The translations under genes were made by a program, and so were the position numbers. Positions 5,019 to 7,027 of a stretch of 7,027 nt of DNA are shown in pieces. The notes beneath the pieces are model-generated. The model was not told the DNA's origin and did not search any database. It worked only from the letters and a program-made list of their open reading frames with translations. The first letter of the stretch is position 1, and each line of letters begins with the position of its first letter. Source of the stretch: Candidatus Methanofilum arcanum (lineage in GTDB: Archaea; Halobacteriota; Methanomicrobia; Methanomicrobiales; Methanospirillaceae); assembly GCA_031285085.1 (NCBI GenBank), contig JAITWW010000027.1, forward strand, positions 1-7,027. Reading direction: 5' to 3'.

Positions 5019-6278
5019 ATGTTACGGCACATTACCGTAAATCAGTTGGTAGAGCACCGTTTTGCATCTTTTCAAGATGCTTCGGACGCACTTTTAGAGA
5101 TTATTCCAGAAGTTGCTTCTCGTGGTGATGAGGCTCTGTTTGAGTTTACCAAGAGATTTGACGGCGTTTCTTTAGATACACTGATGGTCTCTGAGGAGAG
5201 TATTCAAAATGCATTTGAAGAGGTAGATGATGAGATTCTTCAGGCTCTTATGGATGCATTTGAGCGTATCGTGATGTTTCATCAGTTACAGAAGGAAAAG
5301 GATCTTTGGCTGCATGAGATGGGCCCTGGCATCCTGCTTGGTATGAAGGTAACACCCCTTGAACGGATTGGAATCTATGTTCCTGGGGGAAAAGCTGCGT
5401 ATCCATCAACGGTTTTAATGTGTGCAGCACCTGCTCGTATTGCTGGCGTTTCAGAGATCTGTTTATGTACACCTCCTGGAGAGAACGGGCCTTCTGCATT
5501 AACACTTGTTGCATGTGCGATCTGTGGAATTGATGAGATCTATCAGGTCGGTGGTGCACAGGCAATCGCTGCCATGGCATATGGAACTGAGTCAATTCCA
5601 TGTGTTGATAAGATTGTAGGGCCTGGAAATGCATATGTAGCAGCTGCAAAGCGCTTTCTGCAAGGAACTGTTGCAATTGATTTTCTAGCAGGGCCCTCAG
5701 AGGTTGTAATAATTGCAGATGATTCTGCAGATGCAATGTTTGTTGCAGCAGATATTATCGCACAGTGTGAGCATGATCCATCTGCTGTAGCAATTTTGAT
5801 TACTCCCTCAGAATCTTTTGCAGCCCTGGTAGATGAGAAAATCAAAATTCAAGTGAAAAAAACAGCCCGAAAGGAGATTGTTTCAGTGGCTCTTCAAAAT
5901 GCAGGTGTTATTTTCACTTCAGATCTTGATGAGGCAGTCAGTGTTGCAAATGCAATAGCGCCAGAACATCTTTCTGTACAGGTCGCAGAACCCCTTGCAC
6001 TCTTATCACAGATCCAGAATGCGGGTTCCATTTTTATTGGTTCCTATGCGCCTGTTGCATGTGGGGATTATGCTTCAGGTACAAATCATGTGCTGCCAAC
6101 TGCAGGAGAAGCACGCAGATACTCAGGGTTAAATGTCTCACATTTTACAAAGTCATCTACCGTGCAGGTGATAACAAAAGAGGGGTTAATGCAGATTCAT
6201 GACACAGTCGAGAAGATTGCAGATGCAGAAGGGCTGCAGGCTCATGCTGATTCGGTGAGAATTCGATTGGATTCATAA
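5019..6278 (+). CDS. hisD: Histidinol dehydrogenase
   Basis: HisD oxidises L-histidinol to L-histidine in two NAD+-linked steps, the end of histidine synthesis, as a zinc-dependent cytoplasmic dimer. From the ATG at 5019 it has 419 residues, a normal length. The family motifs occur in order: ERIGIYVPGGKAAYPST (115-131), VDKIVGPGNAYVAAAKR (196-212), DFLAGPSEVVIIAD (221-234), AQCEHDP (248-254; zinc ligands Q249 and H252), APEHLSVQV (314-322; catalytic E316 and H317), GDYASGTNHVLPT (349-361; zinc ligand D350) and the closing EGLQAHADSVRIRL (404-417; H409). All residues named by analogy with E. coli HisD are present, so the enzyme should be active. A TTG at 4998 would add seven residues and is less likely. 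No other his gene is in the window. Confidence 0.97.
   Translation: MLRHITVNQLVEHRFASFQDASDALLEIIPEVASRGDEALFEFTKRFDGVSLDTLMVSEESIQNAFEEVDDEILQALMDAFERIVMFHQLQKEKDLWLHEMGPGILLGMKVTPLERIGIYVPGGKAAYPSTVLMCAAPARIAGVSEICLCTPPGENGPSALTLVACAICGIDEIYQVGGAQAIAAMAYGTESIPCVDKIVGPGNAYVAAAKRFLQGTVAIDFLAGPSEVVIIADDSADAMFVAADIIAQCEHDPSAVAILITPSESFAALVDEKIKIQVKKTARKEIVSVALQNAGVIFTSDLDEAVSVANAIAPEHLSVQVAEPLALLSQIQNAGSIFIGSYAPVACGDYASGTNHVLPTAGEARRYSGLNVSHFTKSSTVQVITKEGLMQIHDTVEKIADAEGLQAHADSVRIRLDS
5022..5040 (+). repeat. Inverted repeat at the start of hisD
   Basis: TTACGG (5022-5027) and CCGTAA (5035-5040) are perfect inverted repeats around a seven-base loop, directly after the hisD ATG. In RNA they would form a hairpin that could slow initiation; in DNA they could be a dyad binding site. 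The repeat may equally be an accident of codons 2-8. Confidence 0.5.
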
Positions 6279-6285
6279 TATTCAG

Positions 6286-6349
6286 AAAAGAGTGCATAAA
6301 GGGGAAAAAGGATAAAGAAGTGGAAAATGGTTACCCATGCACTCCTTTT
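6286..6349. terminator. Long hairpin between convergent genes, likely bidirectional terminator
   Basis: AAAAGAGTGCAT (6286-6297) pairs with ATGCACTCCTTTT (6337-6349), twelve pairs with one bulged C, around a 39-base purine-rich loop. GGG at 6301-6304 and CCC at 6334-6336 can extend the stem. Both strands leave a TTTT at the 3' side. It lies eight bases past the hisD stop and between hisD and the converging remnant gene, the usual place for a shared terminator. A further T run for leftward RNA lies at 6372-6377. Confidence 0.55.
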
Positions 6350-6387
6350 GAAGCTATCGCAGTATAATACCCAAAAAAGGTAGTTAT

Positions 6388-6890
6388 TCACCCTAATCGT
6401 GGTTTTGCATGGCCACATGAACGTAGATAGTTCTCAAGGTTAAACAAAGCAAATAGAGGTATGTTCAAAAGTCCATCATCGTGACGCAGATTAGATAGAG
6501 ACGTGCGAACTACCAGCTTTGGAGTATATCGTTTACGGTACACTTTCAAACTCCTTGAACGTAGATTTACTCCTGCGTTAACTTCAACAGGATAAATATC
6601 CTTACTATCTGCAAAAACAAAATCTATCTCTGCTGTTGCTTCTGAAGTCCAGTAATAAATACCCTGATGAAATCCATTCCAACCAGCTCCGATAAGATGA
6701 ACTGCTCGGTGGGTGCACCTTTAAACTCTTCAAATACCTTAATTCCATTCAATACCGCACTTGGTGACAGTTCACTCATCACACGGAGCAAACCTACGTC
6801 AAGGTGATATAGTTTGAACGATTTCAAATCTTCATAAGCTTTGAGAGCCACATCACGACCCTCCAACATACCTCACAGACCACATCTTAC
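6388..6890 (-). pseudogene. Broken AAA+ ATPase of the DUF4143 family (C-terminal remnant)
   Basis: Two leftward frames together rebuild the C-terminal DUF4143 part of an AAA_14-type ATPase. The first frame (6869 down to about 6680) reads LKAYEDLKSFKLYHLDVGLL, then FEEFKGAPTEQFILSEL. Near 6660-6690 the match moves to another frame, one base lost (or two gained), continuing as GIYYWTSEATAEIDFVFAD, IYPVEVNAGVNLRSRSLKVY, then LLNIPLFALFNLENYLR, ending at TGA 6388-6390. That second frame is open from 6720 and has no start codon. Upstream, the first frame shows RCGL followed by a stop (6873-6875) and further TGAs, so the rest is eroded or missing. The nuclease-like VEVK motif, usual in the family from memory, reads VEVN here. 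Intact relatives are about 400 residues and often occur in many copies in methanogens. The start at 6869 is an internal methionine, not a true start. Confidence 0.82.
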
Positions 6891-7027
6891 TCATGTTCAT
6901 GCCATTTTGAACAATGAGATAACAAGTATGCAGAGTCAGCTTACAATCAATGGCCTTTTTTTCCCTTGAATTAGGTATTTTTATCGTTTTCCTGACGTCA
7001 GGAAAACGTTCGCCAATATCTCAGCAT
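6891..7027. other. Uninterpreted right edge
   Basis: No frame gives a recognisable product. On the minus strand one frame is open from about 7020 to 6859 but holds no family motif I know, and the other frames carry stops. It may be the further eroded middle of the DUF4143 ATPase gene, or unrelated DNA joined to its remnant. It contains a perfect palindrome. Confidence 0.4.
6985..7008. repeat. Perfect 24-bp palindrome
   Basis: The half-site CGTTTTCCTGAC (6985-6996) is followed without a spacer by its exact complement (6997-7008), centred on GACGTC. As RNA it would fold to a 10-bp stem with an ACGT loop, but no T run follows on either strand, so a terminator is unlikely. A dimeric regulator site or a mobile-element scar is possible. 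Confidence 0.85.

Noticed and set aside
5248..5845. Minus-strand H/Q/L-rich frame and a second frame opposite hisD
   Set aside because: The repetitive H, Q and L content comes from reading the GCA/CTG/ATG-rich hisD codons in reverse; hisD itself is complete.
1..7027. CRISPR array, tRNA, rRNA or intact insertion sequence
   Set aside because: I found no regularly spaced repeats, no cloverleaf-like block with a T-loop GGTTC signature, and no transposase motif or paired terminal repeats.

Overview
The window looks like chromosomal DNA from a methanogenic archaeon, most likely of the order Methanomicrobiales. This rests on the gene set: an archaeal-type RibL FAD synthetase, the archaeal diaminopyrimidine reductase of the riboflavin/F420 route, a DUF5611-type small protein, a free-standing JAMM protein and an EF-Tu-like pseudo-GTPase. 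TATA-box promoters of the ATATAAATA type, bacterial-like GGAGG ribosome sites and modest G+C agree with this. I cannot name the genus from the sequence.

Layout. Positions 1-369 hold no gene. At 404-1324 (minus) lies a secreted, sequon-rich protein with its own TATA box, strong ribosome site and a clean intrinsic-type terminator. At 1644-2816 (minus) two genes sit head to tail: the diaminopyrimidine reductase and then a DUF5611 protein. A short divergent region carrying a perfect 12-bp tandem duplication separates them from a rightward series: the EF-Tu-like protein (2997-3953), a JAMM-domain protein (4037-4435), ribL (4517-4933) and hisD (5019-6278). A long hairpin with T-rich flanks closes hisD. 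From 6388 leftward-reading remnants of an AAA-ATPase/DUF4143 gene appear, broken by a frameshift and stop codons. The right edge holds a perfect 24-bp palindrome.

How it fits together. Two genes act in flavin metabolism. The reductase makes an early precursor, shared in methanogens by riboflavin and the deazaflavin F420, and RibL makes FAD from FMN at the end. hisD performs the last two steps of histidine synthesis. The EF-Tu-like and JAMM proteins point to translation and protein turnover, but their substrates cannot be read from the sequence. No CRISPR array, rRNA, tRNA or intact mobile element was seen. The least ordinary items are the pseudo-GTPase, the divergent control region with its tandem repeat and overlapping leader ORF, the broken ATPase gene and the palindrome.
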